Shown: in pieces, positions 8,177-16,287 of the stretch
Layout of the letters: each line of letters begins with the position of its first letter
Numbering within the stretch: position 1 is the stretch's first letter
DNA from: Rhodococcus maanshanensis NBRC 100610
GTDB lineage: Bacteria; Actinomycetota; Actinomycetes; Mycobacteriales; Mycobacteriaceae
Reading direction: 5' to 3'
DNA length: 64,000 nt
Assembly: GCF_001894865.1 (NCBI RefSeq)
Contig: NZ_BCXA01000032.1
Coordinates: 43,516 to 107,515, forward strand
Notes under the pieces: generated by a model
Databases searched by the model: none
Seen by the model: the letters and a program-made list of their open reading frames with translations, nothing else
What the model was told of the DNA's origin: nothing
Translations under genes and position numbers: made by a program

Positions 8177-9551
8177 TGTGAGCCGACCGCCACGGAGGGG
8201 CGGGGGCGATGGAACCGGTCATCGACATCCGGTCAGAATCGTCCTCGCCCAGCCGCGGTGCGTCCTCGGCCACTCGAAGCTCGACGCTGCGTCCAGACTG
8301 CAATAGTCGCGCCAGGCTCGTAGTCTTCCCGGAGTCGTGGTCCGTGACAGCGAGATCGGTCACGAAACCCGGCTGAAACTGGCCGGAGATCATTTCTGCG
8401 AATCCGTCGTGGATCGACGGAACTGTCAACATCGCCTGCATCGCGTCGCGGAGATCGGTCATGGCGGGATTCATCATTCGCGACTGGAGGACAGTGTTCC
8501 CGACCACGACCGCTGCGACGGCCGCGCGGCGTCGGGACCAGTCGTCGAGCGTGTTATCGGCCAGCTTCCCTTGCACGACCTTTGCCAGGCGCCAGCCGAG
8601 GGTGAACGAATCCTGCATCCCGGTGTTGAGGCCCTGGCCTCCCAGCGGGTAGTGGATGTGGGCGGCGTCGCCGATCAGGAGAAGCCTGCCATTGCGCATC
8701 GCGGAGCGATAGCGCCCGTAGTCGCTGAATCGGGTCAGGTGGGAAATCAAAGTCAGGTCAGGCGTTTCACCCAGGACCGCAGTCATCGTGTCGAGGTACT
8801 CCGACTCAGTAGGGACTGATCTGTCGGCCGCAGGGCCGCGGAAATCCATCCCGATCACCCGTCCCTGGCCGATCGGATTCGGATTGTGCATGGTCCAGCC
8901 GTTCGCCGTGGGGTTCCACCCGGCCGGCGGACCGCCGAATCCGGCACGTGCGAGGCCGGCGATCGCGTTCATCGTCGCCGGGACCTCGACGGATGGAAAT
9001 GTGCCAGCGGTCGCCACGAGGCTGCGCGCACCGTCGGCCCCCACGCAGTACTGCGCCGTCACTGTGCCAATGGATTTCGTGGCACCACTACCGGATGAGA
9101 ACTGCACCTGGACACGCCTATTGCCGTTGATCCCGCTGCAGACGACAGAGCGCGCGGTAACCCCACGACGGATATCTGCGCCGTGCTCGCGGGCGCGTAG
9201 CTCGAATGCCGCCTCGAGGGTCGCCTGCCCAATTCCTGCGATGGGCGCAGGCTCCTCGGCGGGCGCGCTCAATGTCAAACCGGAAACGCCGGCGAACTGA
9301 AACCCGGTGCGCTGCACGGTGCCAGCAACCTGGGGGATCTGTTCTGGTTCGCATGAGGGGATGTAGCCACGGCGAGCGAGATGCGACAGCGACCGCGCAT
9401 GCACTGTTCCGGCCCGAGGACGTTCGTCGACCTCGGTCCGTGTCTCGAGCAAAAGCACCTCCACGTCCTGAAGAGCCAGCTCAGCGGCGAGCAGCATCCC
9501 TACCGGGCCACCTCCAACAATCACGACATCGACGCTGATCGGCGGCGTCAT
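8139..9551 (-). CDS. FAD-dependent monooxygenase (aromatic hydroxylase type)
   Basis: This 470-residue protein belongs to the PF01494 group A flavoprotein monooxygenases. It shows the FAD-binding VIVGGGPVGM at about residues 10-19, the DG motif VGADGARS and the GD motif LLIGDAAHIHYPLGGQGLN. Such enzymes hydroxylate aromatic or polyketide substrates using NAD(P)H and O2; some inactivate antibiotics such as rifampicin. It converges on the HAD gene with a 38-base tail overlap and is divergent from the MFS gene, sharing an 80-base promoter region. A tailoring role on the cluster product is plausible. Confidence 0.9.
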   Translation of the reverse strand: MTPPISVDVVIVGGGPVGMLLAAELALQDVEVLLLETRTEVDERPRAGTVHARSLSHLARRGYIPSCEPEQIPQVAGTVQRTGFQFAGVSGLTLSAPAEEPAPIAGIGQATLEAAFELRAREHGADIRRGVTARSVVCSGINGNRRVQVQFSSGSGATKSIGTVTAQYCVGADGARSLVATAGTFPSVEVPATMNAIAGLARAGFGGPPAGWNPTANGWTMHNPNPIGQGRVIGMDFRGPAADRSVPTESEYLDTMTAVLGETPDLTLISHLTRFSDYGRYRSAMRNGRLLLIGDAAHIHYPLGGQGLNTGMQDSFTLGWRLAKVVQGKLADNTLDDWSRRRAAVAAVVVGNTVLQSRMMNPAMTDLRDAMQAMLTVPSIHDGFAEMISGQFQPGFVTDLAVTDHDSGKTTSLARLLQSGRSVELRVAEDAPRLGEDDSDRMSMTGSIAPAPPWRSAHITPDGYLAHSVC

Positions 9552-9631
9552 CGGAGCGACTCCAGTTGCAGGGGTTCAACAGACATGATAGCTACTATAG
9601 TCCTCGAACCTACGAAGAAGTGAGAACCCTT

Positions 9632-10942
9632 GTGACTGCCACCTCGCAGGACTCCGTAACAATCTCGCCGCCACCGAGCCGGTGGACGCTCCCGATCGTG
9701 CTCACCGCGCAGTTCGTCACTCCTATGGCGATCGCCGGTACCGCAATCGCCCTCCCAGAAATCTCCAGTGACCTTGGAGCCCAACCGACCGCCCTGCAGT
9801 GGGTGGTCAACGGGTTCAATGTCGCGTTCGCCCTCGGGGTGCTGGCGTGGGGATCCCTGAGCGACCGCATCGGCTACCGCGTGACATTCACCCTCGGTGC
9901 GACACTGTTCGCCGTCGGCAGCGCTATCAGCGCAGCCGCACCGTCGCTCGCGATCCTCGACGGAGCTCGCCTCGTCGCCGGTATCGGCGCCGCCGCCATC
10001 CTCACCGGCGCAACCGCCATGCTTTCCAAGACCTTCGAAGGGGCCGTGCGGACTCAAGCGTTCGCGCTGTTCGGCACGATCAACGGCCTCGGTCTCGCCC
10101 TCGGCCCAACCATCTCCGGTCTCCTTGTCGCAGGTGTCGGGTGGCGCGGGGTCTTCCTCGTTCAGGCCGCAGTCCTCGCTCTCGCTGCTGTCGGCTCTCG
10201 GGCTCTCCCGAGCACGCGACCTGCTCCGGCCCCCGCAGGCGGGAAACGAGCGCCCATCCTCGACCTGACCCTCCTGCGTAACCGCGAGTTCCTCGCGATG
10301 TGCCTCGTGCCCGTGGCGGGCTCCATCGGCTTTGTCACCCTGCTGACCTATCTGCCGTCGGCATTCAGTGGCATCAAGTCCATGTCGCCCGGCGCCGCGG
10401 GTCTGACCATGTTGGCCATGACCATTCCCGTGCTCGTCGCCCCGACTGCGGTCGCCAAGCTCGTCAACACTGTCCGATCCGTCCACGTCGGATCCGTCGT
10501 CTACGCGAGCCTCGCCGCGCTCATCCTGGGCAACATCGGAATGCTGCTCCTGTCCGAAAACCGTTCGATCGCCTGGGTCATCGTCCCAATGGTCCTGCTA
10601 GGGTTCGGTTTTGGCCTGCCCATCGGTCTCGTCGACGGCCACGCGCTCGCTGTCGTCCCCGCCGAACGCGCCGGCACCGCCGCCGGCCTACTGAACTTCT
10701 TCCGCATCGGCAGCGAAGCGATGTTCGTCGCCGGCTACGCATTCGTTCTGTCGACGGTTGTCGGTCAACAACTCACCGGCGCCGCCGCGGAAGACACCGC
10801 CGCGGGCCAGCCCGGTCACCCCGAGGTGTACCGCTGCGCCTTCGACACCACCGTCGTCGGCCTGATCAGCCTCCTCATCGCGATCACTATCGCGATCCTT
10901 ATCGTCCGCAGCAAGTCCGCACAGTCGACCAAGGAGGCCTGA
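9632..10942 (+). CDS. MFS exporter
   Basis: A major facilitator superfamily protein of about 436 residues from the GTG at 9632 (GTGs at 9620 and a TTG at 9566 are alternatives). The sequence has about 12 hydrophobic segments, the loop motif GSLSDRIGYR between helices 2 and 3 typical of drug/H+ antiporters, and the motif-C-like GLGLALGPTISGLL. It lies one base ahead of the P450 gene in an operon-like run, so it likely exports the product of this cluster or protects against a compound modified by it. Confidence 0.9.
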   Translation: MTATSQDSVTISPPPSRWTLPIVLTAQFVTPMAIAGTAIALPEISSDLGAQPTALQWVVNGFNVAFALGVLAWGSLSDRIGYRVTFTLGATLFAVGSAISAAAPSLAILDGARLVAGIGAAAILTGATAMLSKTFEGAVRTQAFALFGTINGLGLALGPTISGLLVAGVGWRGVFLVQAAVLALAAVGSRALPSTRPAPAPAGGKRAPILDLTLLRNREFLAMCLVPVAGSIGFVTLLTYLPSAFSGIKSMSPGAAGLTMLAMTIPVLVAPTAVAKLVNTVRSVHVGSVVYASLAALILGNIGMLLLSENRSIAWVIVPMVLLGFGFGLPIGLVDGHALAVVPAERAGTAAGLLNFFRIGSEAMFVAGYAFVLSTVVGQQLTGAAAEDTAAGQPGHPEVYRCAFDTTVVGLISLLIAITIAILIVRSKSAQSTKEA

Positions 10943-12174
10943 TGTCCGCACCCGCCAGCCCGAGCCGTGTCCGGTTCGACGTTCGCTCGATACCCAACAT
11001 CACCCCGCCGGGAATGATCACCACCCAAGCAGCCCTCTCACCAGGCGGGCTCCCGCAGATCACATTGCCCACCGGCCATACCGCAGTTCATCTGACCACC
11101 TACGCCGATGTGCACCAGGTGCTCACCGACACCTCGTTCATCCGACGCGAAACCAACGTCGATGACGGCCCGAGCTTCCTGCCGACGATCATGCCCGAGG
11201 ACATGCTCCTCAACCTCGATCAGCCAGATCACGGGCGGCTCAAGCGCTTCGTCGCCGCGGGCTACAGCGCAAACGCGATGACTGGCCTCGCGCCGACCGT
11301 ACGTCGACTCGCTGACTCCGCCGTCGACAGCCTCAGCAGCACCCTCACTGCGGGCGCCGACGTCGACCTCATGAGCGAGGTCCTCGACCCCCTGACAATC
11401 AACGTCAACGCTTACTACCTGGGGATCCCCGCATCCGACATCCCCAAATTTCGGCACCTGTCCCGACAAATGCAGCTCGCCCACGACACCGACGTGCCCC
11501 AGCTTCTCGAAGACTTCTGGGAGCTCTACCACTACATCGAAGACCTCGTCAGCGGCCAACGCGACCTCAGTAACGGGCTCATCAAGGATCTCCTCGCCGC
11601 CCGAGACACCGTCGAACCACCGGTCAGCGACGCCGAGTACGCCGCGACGCTGCTCGGCTCCCTGGTCGGAGGCGACCAGAACGTCCTGTCGGTTCTGTCG
11701 AAGATCATCTACACAGCCCTGGTGGAGCACAGCCTCTGGGACCTGATGGCGGACGACCGGAGGACGGTCCCCGACGTAGTCGAGGAACTGCTCCGTCTGC
11801 TCCCGCTCGGGCGGATCTCGACATTCCCCCGCATCGCATCGCGCGACATCGAACTTTCCAGTGGAACTGGAACCCTTCGAGCAGGCGAGATCGTTTACGC
11901 CGATGCGCACAAGGCGAACCGTGACCCCGAGGTCTTCCCGGAACCATGGGTTGTTGACACCGCCCGAACGGGAAAGCGGCACCTCCAGTTCGGCTACGGT
12001 ATGCACCACTGCATGGGATCAGCCCTGGCCCGCATGGAGATCATCGAAGCGATAACCGTGCTGACAAACCGCCTGCCGAACCTTCGCCTCGCGGTGGACC
12101 CCGAAACCATCGCCTGGGACACCGGTGTGCTTGTGCACCGCCCCCTGAGCCTGCCTGTCGACTCCGCAATCTGA
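10942..12174 (+). CDS. Cytochrome P450 (class I, unusual I-helix)
   Basis: The ATG at 10942 overlaps the MFS stop by one base (TGATG) and follows a perfect AAGGAGG ribosome site at 10931-10937. The 410-residue protein has the ExxR motif (ELLR, about 282-285) and the haem loop FGYGMHHCMG with Cys357. The I-helix reads GGDQNV at about 243-248 where most P450s have AGxDTT, so the oxygen-activating threonine is absent. Such changes occur in P450s doing atypical chemistry. No redox partner is encoded nearby. It is likely a tailoring oxidase of the AfsA-linked cluster. Confidence 0.9.
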   Translation: MSAPASPSRVRFDVRSIPNITPPGMITTQAALSPGGLPQITLPTGHTAVHLTTYADVHQVLTDTSFIRRETNVDDGPSFLPTIMPEDMLLNLDQPDHGRLKRFVAAGYSANAMTGLAPTVRRLADSAVDSLSSTLTAGADVDLMSEVLDPLTINVNAYYLGIPASDIPKFRHLSRQMQLAHDTDVPQLLEDFWELYHYIEDLVSGQRDLSNGLIKDLLAARDTVEPPVSDAEYAATLLGSLVGGDQNVLSVLSKIIYTALVEHSLWDLMADDRRTVPDVVEELLRLLPLGRISTFPRIASRDIELSSGTGTLRAGEIVYADAHKANRDPEVFPEPWVVDTARTGKRHLQFGYGMHHCMGSALARMEIIEAITVLTNRLPNLRLAVDPETIAWDTGVLVHRPLSLPVDSAI

Positions 12175-12263
12175 TCCCACGGGAGTGCAACCAGCCACAT
12201 TTTCAGTAGGTACCATTTATTGCGGAGGTATTGCCGCGCCTCCGCGAAAGGAACACGGTTGAC

Positions 12264-12599
12264 ATGGCTGATCAGGACGGACACCCGGACCTCGACGAGT
12301 TCGATCTCTCGAAGATCCTGCACGCACTCTCAGACGAAAACCGGCGCAGCGTCATCGTCCAGCTTGCCGAACAACCCGACGACACCGAGCAGTTCTGCAG
12401 CGTCTTCGGCATGCCCTGGGCCCAATCCACCCGCACCCACCACTTCAAGGTCCTCCGAACCGCGGGACTGGTCTGGCAACGCGACGTCGGCAACGGCCGC
12501 ATGACCCGACTACGCCGTGACGACCTCGAGAAGGCATTCCCCGGGCTCCTCGACCTGATCGTCGCTGCCGACCGCAAGGCACGCATGGGCGCACAATGA
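12264..12599 (+). CDS. ArsR-type winged-helix regulator
   Basis: I choose ATG 12264, 90 bases after the P450 stop and preceded by GAAAGGAAC. The 111-residue protein has a winged helix with LSKILHALSDENRRSVIVQL and the recognition segment STRTHHFKVLRTAGLVWQRD. The metal-binding CxC of true arsenic or zinc sensors is absent; only one cysteine (EQFCSVF) is present, so it more likely senses a small molecule or redox state. It closes the putative biosynthetic cluster and may regulate it. Confidence 0.85.
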   Translation: MADQDGHPDLDEFDLSKILHALSDENRRSVIVQLAEQPDDTEQFCSVFGMPWAQSTRTHHFKVLRTAGLVWQRDVGNGRMTRLRRDDLEKAFPGLLDLIVAADRKARMGAQ

Positions 12600-13180
12600 T
12601 GTGCACTGTCCGTAGCGCGCACGCGTGGCCCAGCAGCCAGGCTGCACCTGCGCTCGCGGTGGTCGCAAGGCGTTGGAGAGCGCAGCCTTCGCCACCCGCA
12701 TCGCGCTATCTGAGAGTTCGCTGAGTATCGAAGCGCGCCCCGCACGGGGTCGCCTACCGTCCTCCCCGCTGTCCTGGTCCTGCGTTGAGTTGGGATGGCA
12801 CGTGGGCCTCGCAGTCGTGGAGAGCGGCGGGGCCCACACTCATAACCGATCGTCGCTGATGAGGTCGCCAGTCTCACTGGCTAGCAGCGTCGCGCACCCT
12901 GGTCTGCGGACCGCGCGCACGGCCGGGGACCAACCAGTGCCGTGCGCGCGGGCACTCAGCGAGCGGCCGCGAGGGGCCACCGACTGGTGCGATGACGTAT
13001 GGGACGCCACCACCGGGGTGCCTCACCTACGCAGGGGGGTGAGTAGGTGTGACACTGAGTTACATCGTATTGCGGTGACAGCCGTTACGGCCACCGCACC
13101 AAGCTCCGCACATGCTGCGTCTCGCGGCAGTCGGATCGATTCCTGCCCGGCTCCCCGCGACCGGCGGCACAATCGAAGTT
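12600..13180. other. Long intergenic stretch holding repeat A
   Basis: No convincing coding sequence is visible in these 581 bases. The stretch is occupied from about 12710 by noncoding repeat A, described separately. The open frames crossing it have atypical composition. Confidence 0.5.
12710..13074. repeat. Noncoding paralogous repeat A
   Basis: This region shares ordered blocks with 13735-14080. Block 1 (12710-12759) contains GCTGAGTATCGAAGCGCG and a CCCCG/CGGGG hairpin. Block 2 is a perfect 12-base inverted repeat CCGCGCGCACGG (12911-12922) and its complement at 12940-12951, followed by CACTCAGCGAGCGGCC. Block 3 is CACCTAC/GTAGGTG (13024-13030 and 13043-13049) followed by TGTGACACTGAGT and TATTGCGG. 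Between blocks the sequence differs. The conserved hairpins suggest structured RNA or protein-binding sites. Confidence 0.7.
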
Positions 13181-13411
13181 GTGAGTGACGTCGGGGATCT
13201 CACCGCGGTCGTGACTGAGATCGAATCACGTCTGGCGAATGAACAGGTCGACGACCAGGACCGCGAATCCCTCCTACATGACCGGGACCGCGCGACCCTG
13301 TTTCTCGCCGCAGTGCGCTCCGGGCGCCGCGAGCTCATCCGTCAGGACCTGTACTTCGACCTCCTCGAGCGCTACCCGGCACAGGCCCAAGGTGGCAACG
13401 ATGAATCCTGA
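13181..13411 (+). CDS. Small hypothetical protein (76 aa)
   Basis: Starting at the GTG at 13181, which follows a CGAAGT stretch, it encodes 76 residues: SDVGDLTAVVTEIESRLANE, then a charged helical region and QDLYFDLLERYPA. It is probably all alpha. Its end overlaps the next gene by 11 bases, so the two form an operon. It lies directly downstream of repeat A. No domain recognised. Confidence 0.55.
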   Translation: MSDVGDLTAVVTEIESRLANEQVDDQDRESLLHDRDRATLFLAAVRSGRRELIRQDLYFDLLERYPAQAQGGNDES

Positions 13412-13631
13412 TCTGCCGCCGAGCGACGAACACCGCCATCTGGAGTTCGTGAGCGACCGCCTCCGACAAAAGCACCCCGATGTGACCGGGGAAGTGATCT
13501 GCGAGACGGTCGATCGAGTGCACCACCGATTCGATGGCCGCGGGGTTCGCGACTTCGTACCCGTCCTCGTCGAGCGGAGGGCCGCGGAGGAGCTGGTGCG
13601 CCCCAACCAGATTCACCAGGTCCCAGGCTGA
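13401..13631 (+). CDS. Three-helix-bundle dimerisation domain protein
   Basis: A 76-residue protein from ATG 13401. EFVSDRLRQKHPDVTG, then VICETVDRVHHRFDGRGV, then RDFVPVLVERRAAEEL matches the short three-helix dimerisation module seen alone or fused to arsenate-reductase-like phosphatases in actinobacteria. Alone it probably acts as a partner or regulatory subunit. The RDFVPVLVER motif makes the family assignment fairly firm; the partner is not evident here. Confidence 0.65.
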   Translation: MNPDLPPSDEHRHLEFVSDRLRQKHPDVTGEVICETVDRVHHRFDGRGVRDFVPVLVERRAAEELVRPNQIHQVPG

Positions 13632-13734
13632 ACTGTACCGCCTCTCCCGCCGCCTTCAGTGGCCCTGGCGTGAACCACGCTTCCCGCCGCGTCGCCCCGG
13701 GCACGCGGTGCGGGTCGGCTCGTGGACCTTGTTG

Positions 13735-14080
13735 CTGAGAATTTGCTGAGTATCGAAGCGCGCCCCGACCGGGGTCGCCTATCGTTCCGCCTCGCCGTTA
13801 CCTCCCAAAGCTGCGGCAAAGGCCTCGCCGCTCCCTCGGGCGGCGAGGCCTTCTTATGCCGACCGTGAAGCGCATTTTCATCGGCCAACAACGGTGTGCT
13901 GCGTGGCCCGCGGGCCGCGCGCACGGTTGAAACCCGTTGCGCCGTGCGCGCGGTCACTCAGCGAGCGGCCACGAGTATGGAAGCGGCCACCCTGCTGGCG
14001 CGGTGACGCAATGGGGCGCCACCACCTGCGTCACACCTACGCAGGCGGTGGTAGGTGTGACACTGAGTCCAGTCTATTGC
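13735..14080. repeat. Noncoding paralogous repeat B
   Basis: It contains the same ordered blocks as repeat A: GCTGAGTATCGAAGCGCG with a CCCCG/CGGGG hairpin (13745-13785), the identical CCGCGCGCACGG stem (13915-13926 with 13942-13953) plus CACTCAGCGAGCGGCC, and a final hairpin. That last stem is longer here, a perfect 11-base GTCACACCTAC/GTAGGTGTGAC (14030-14040 and 14051-14061), again followed by ACTGAGT and TATTGCGG. It ends just short of the STAS relic's 3' end. Confidence 0.7.
13819..13852 (+). terminator. Hairpin terminator
   Basis: AAGGCCTCGCCG and CGGCGAGGCCTT form a perfect 12-base stem with a 10-base loop, followed by CTT. It lies about 190 bases after the three-helix-bundle gene inside repeat B and has no counterpart in repeat A. 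Confidence 0.6.
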
Positions 14081-14093
14081 GGACAGTGGGCGC

Positions 14094-14517
14094 CTACCAG
14101 AGCGACGACCAGCGATAGCGGCTTTCGCATACCTCGAACGCGCGCTGCGGGCTTGCGAAGCAGTGGAACCGCATGTCAGCGTCGGTGGCAGCGACCGCGC
14201 GCTTCACACAGCGCGGACCGACCACCAGGACCACGTCGATCCCCGCGCATCCAGCGCGGTAGTGCGCCTCGATGAGGGCTTCGATCGCGCACACCGCCAG
14301 GAAGGTGACTCGGGACAGGTCGACGATGAGGCCGTGGTCGGCGGCGTCTACTCCCGGCGTCCAGGCGCTCGACGAGATCGGGCAACGTGTCCGCGTCCAC
14401 GTCCCCCGATACCTCGATGACGCCGATTGCGACGCTGGGTACACCTGCGGGTATTCGGCCAACTGCAAGGCCCTCCGACGTCGCCGGCGCGCGGGCGAGA
14501 ATGGGTGAAATCGACAT
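14094..14517 (-). pseudogene. STAS-domain protein, frameshifted
   Basis: The ATG at 14517 starts a frame with VAIGVIEVSGDVDADTLPDL, the first strand and helix of a STAS (anti-sigma antagonist-like) domain. Near bases 14345-14360 the sense continues in another frame: GLIVDLSRVTFLAVCAIEAL, the core DLSxVxFxxxxAIxAL strand and helix that carries the phosphorylatable Ser in active antagonists (Ala/Cys here), then VVLVVGPRCVKRA to the end at 14094. A single-base shift in a CGCCGGGAG context separates them. Pseudogene, sequencing error or programmed shift cannot be told apart. Confidence 0.7.
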
Positions 14518-14710
14518 GACAGGACTCCTAATTTGGGCCTCTCAGTCGAAAAGGGCCACGCCCGAAGTGCAGGTGCCGATTGGTACCGGCGATCACGCGA
14601 GAGGCGATCTGCGGGGCTGTGGACTCAACCAACTCCTGTCTACCACCTCTGCGGAATGCTGTATACGTCGAGATTCGGATCGCGGGAACTGTACTGTTCT
14701 TCAAGTGCGT

Positions 14711-14896
14711 ATGACGTTCACGGAGCGGCGGGGGTTGATCGCAGGTCTCGTCATGTCCGTCGTCCTTGGCGTCGTGTTAAGTGTTTCGGCTGGTAGCTGG
14801 ACTAAAGGGCTTGCGACTCTGTTGATTTGCGTCGTCGGAACTTGCCTCGGGTTGCTGATCTCCCGGGCTAGGTCCAAGAACCGCCCACAGGCGTGA
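14711..14896 (+). CDS. Small two-helix membrane protein
   Basis: The ATG at 14711 (or GTG at 14705) encodes 61 residues with two hydrophobic helices, LIAGLVMSVVLGVVLSVSAG and LATLLICVVGTCLGLLI, ending in a basic RARSKNRPQA tail. Nothing else in the 14518-15131 gap looks coding. The ribosome site is weak. No family recognised. Confidence 0.4.
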   Translation: MTFTERRGLIAGLVMSVVLGVVLSVSAGSWTKGLATLLICVVGTCLGLLISRARSKNRPQA

Positions 14897-14941
14897 CCTG
14901 CGGCGGAGTCCCACAGGGCGTGTCCGCTGCCCGCGCACGCG

Positions 14942-14983
14942 ATTGACAACAGCAATTTGTCAATTCGGCGGTAAATTGCTGTT
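14942..14983. promoter_or_regulatory. Overlapping dyads upstream of double-hotdog gene
   Basis: ATTGACAA (14942-14949) and TTGTCAAT (14957-14964) form a perfect 8-base inverted repeat. Overlapping it, AACAGCAATTT (14948-14958) pairs perfectly with AAATTGCTGTT (14973-14983), so two alternative structures compete. The AT-rich patch lies about 150 bases before the gene at 15132 and could be an operator or an RNA switch. No other feature was found between 14897 and 15131. Confidence 0.5.
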
Positions 14984-15131
14984 TAAGCGGTCCGGTTCAG
15001 TAACCCGGGATTTGTGTTTGACTTCCGCCGATTGGCGTGCGAGCCTCGATTCGGCGCGCGTTCCGTCATTTCAATCCCAATTCAGTTCTCCTGCTTAGCC
15101 CATGTTTGGTTACTGACCAGCGGAGGTTACC

Positions 15132-16025
15132 GTGGAAGATTTGAACAGCACTGTCGGGTTCTCGTCACTTTCAACGACTTTTGTTAATGAAGGTGTCGGT
15201 GCACTGCTGAATCGGATTTGCGTTCGGGCGCCATATTTTGCGCTACAAGACCTCGCTATCCCCTCTGGCGGCACGGTGACCTGCAACTTCCCTACGGAAG
15301 TCGACCCAGGCGATGACGGGCCCATCACGATGGCTGAACTCGCCCGGCATTCGGCTATCGCGGGTTTGTGTGCCGTCGCGAGTTCGTTTGACGACGGCGG
15401 TCGACGCTACTACCTCGCGCGAACCGGAACCATGACGCCACTGAGCGACACAGAATACGGACCGGGGGCAATCATCTCGGCCAAAGCAACCGGCGCACTC
15501 ACTTCCCAGCGAACCGCGCAAGCACAGTGTGCGGTGACAGTTGGTGGGGGCTCCGTGATTCGTGTGGATATCGGATACAGCGTCTTCACTGAGTCGGCGT
15601 TCGGCAAGATCTTTGGGTACCTCAGGCGTGACACGGAAGACGATCTGCTTTTCAACCCATACACGGCCCCGATGCCGATACACGACGTGCGAGTCGAAAC
15701 GCGTTCAGCGACAGCCTTTTCGAAGGTGACCCCCGAGCAGTGCATCGGCCACTTCTCCGGTTATCCAGCAATGCCGATCGCGTACCTGTTGAGCGCGAAG
15801 TTCGAGCTCGGGGCGATCCTGGCCTCCGAAATTCTGGCTGGACGGAAGGTGATCCCGACATCATCCGAACTGATCGACGCGCGCGCGCTGATCCCGTCGA
15901 GCACTCGAGTGGATCTGTCCGCGGTTGTCGAACACGCTGCCGAAGACTCCTGCACGATCAATCTTTCGGCAACGGTTGCAGGAGAAGTTGCCGTGCTCGC
16001 ACGCGCGAGCTACCGGTCCGCCTGA
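15132..16025 (+). CDS. Putative double-hotdog-fold protein
   Basis: A soluble 297-residue protein with two similar halves. The first has GPITMAELARHSAIAGLCAV followed by RRYYLARTGTM. The second has CIGHFSGYPAMPIAYLL, which resembles the FabZ-type active-site segment HFPGxPVMPG, followed by a long helix KFELGAILASE. This layout suggests tandem hotdog domains acting on acyl-thioesters, in the broad company of FabZ, ApeP and AfsA. The assignment rests on motif shape only. It lies in the same island as the AfsA-like gene and is flanked by ATTGACA/TGTCAAT dyads. Confidence 0.5.
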   Translation: MEDLNSTVGFSSLSTTFVNEGVGALLNRICVRAPYFALQDLAIPSGGTVTCNFPTEVDPGDDGPITMAELARHSAIAGLCAVASSFDDGGRRYYLARTGTMTPLSDTEYGPGAIISAKATGALTSQRTAQAQCAVTVGGGSVIRVDIGYSVFTESAFGKIFGYLRRDTEDDLLFNPYTAPMPIHDVRVETRSATAFSKVTPEQCIGHFSGYPAMPIAYLLSAKFELGAILASEILAGRKVIPTSSELIDARALIPSSTRVDLSAVVEHAAEDSCTINLSATVAGEVAVLARASYRSA

Positions 16026-16171
16026 CCGGACAGGTCACCACTCCGATTGCGGTGGCTCTGGTGGCCGCGGGTGGTTCGTGCTCGGCCTTCCTGCTGTCTT
16101 CGTGTGGGCGCTGCTGGGCGCCCAGCAGCGAGTGTCGGCAGCGTGCGCGGGGTGGTCGAGTTGCAACGAAG

Positions 16172-16233
16172 ATTGACAGGACGCGCCTGTGCGCTCTGAC
16201 CGTGGTCGGGCGTGTCGGACGCGTCCTGTCAAT
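16172..16233. repeat. 14-base perfect inverted repeat with 34-base spacer
   Basis: ATTGACAGGACGCG (16172-16185) and CGCGTCCTGTCAAT (16220-16233) are exact complements. The element lies between the double-hotdog gene and the SMI1/KNR4 gene. It could be a transcript-ending stem-loop or the termini of a tiny mobile remnant; there is no T-run. Confidence 0.6.
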
Positions 16234-16287
16234 GTAGGTGTGTCACCGACCCCAGAGGCAGGTCTTCGCATCCATCAGGATGTGAAT

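Larger units (their letters stand above)
13632..14093. other. Long intergenic stretch holding repeat B and a terminator
   Basis: No coding sequence is supported in these 462 bases. They hold repeat B from about 13735 and a strong hairpin at 13819-13852, both described separately. Confidence 0.5.

Noticed and set aside
12264..12599. Metal-sensing ArsR/SmtB repressor
   Set aside because: The CxC metal motif is missing; only one cysteine is present.
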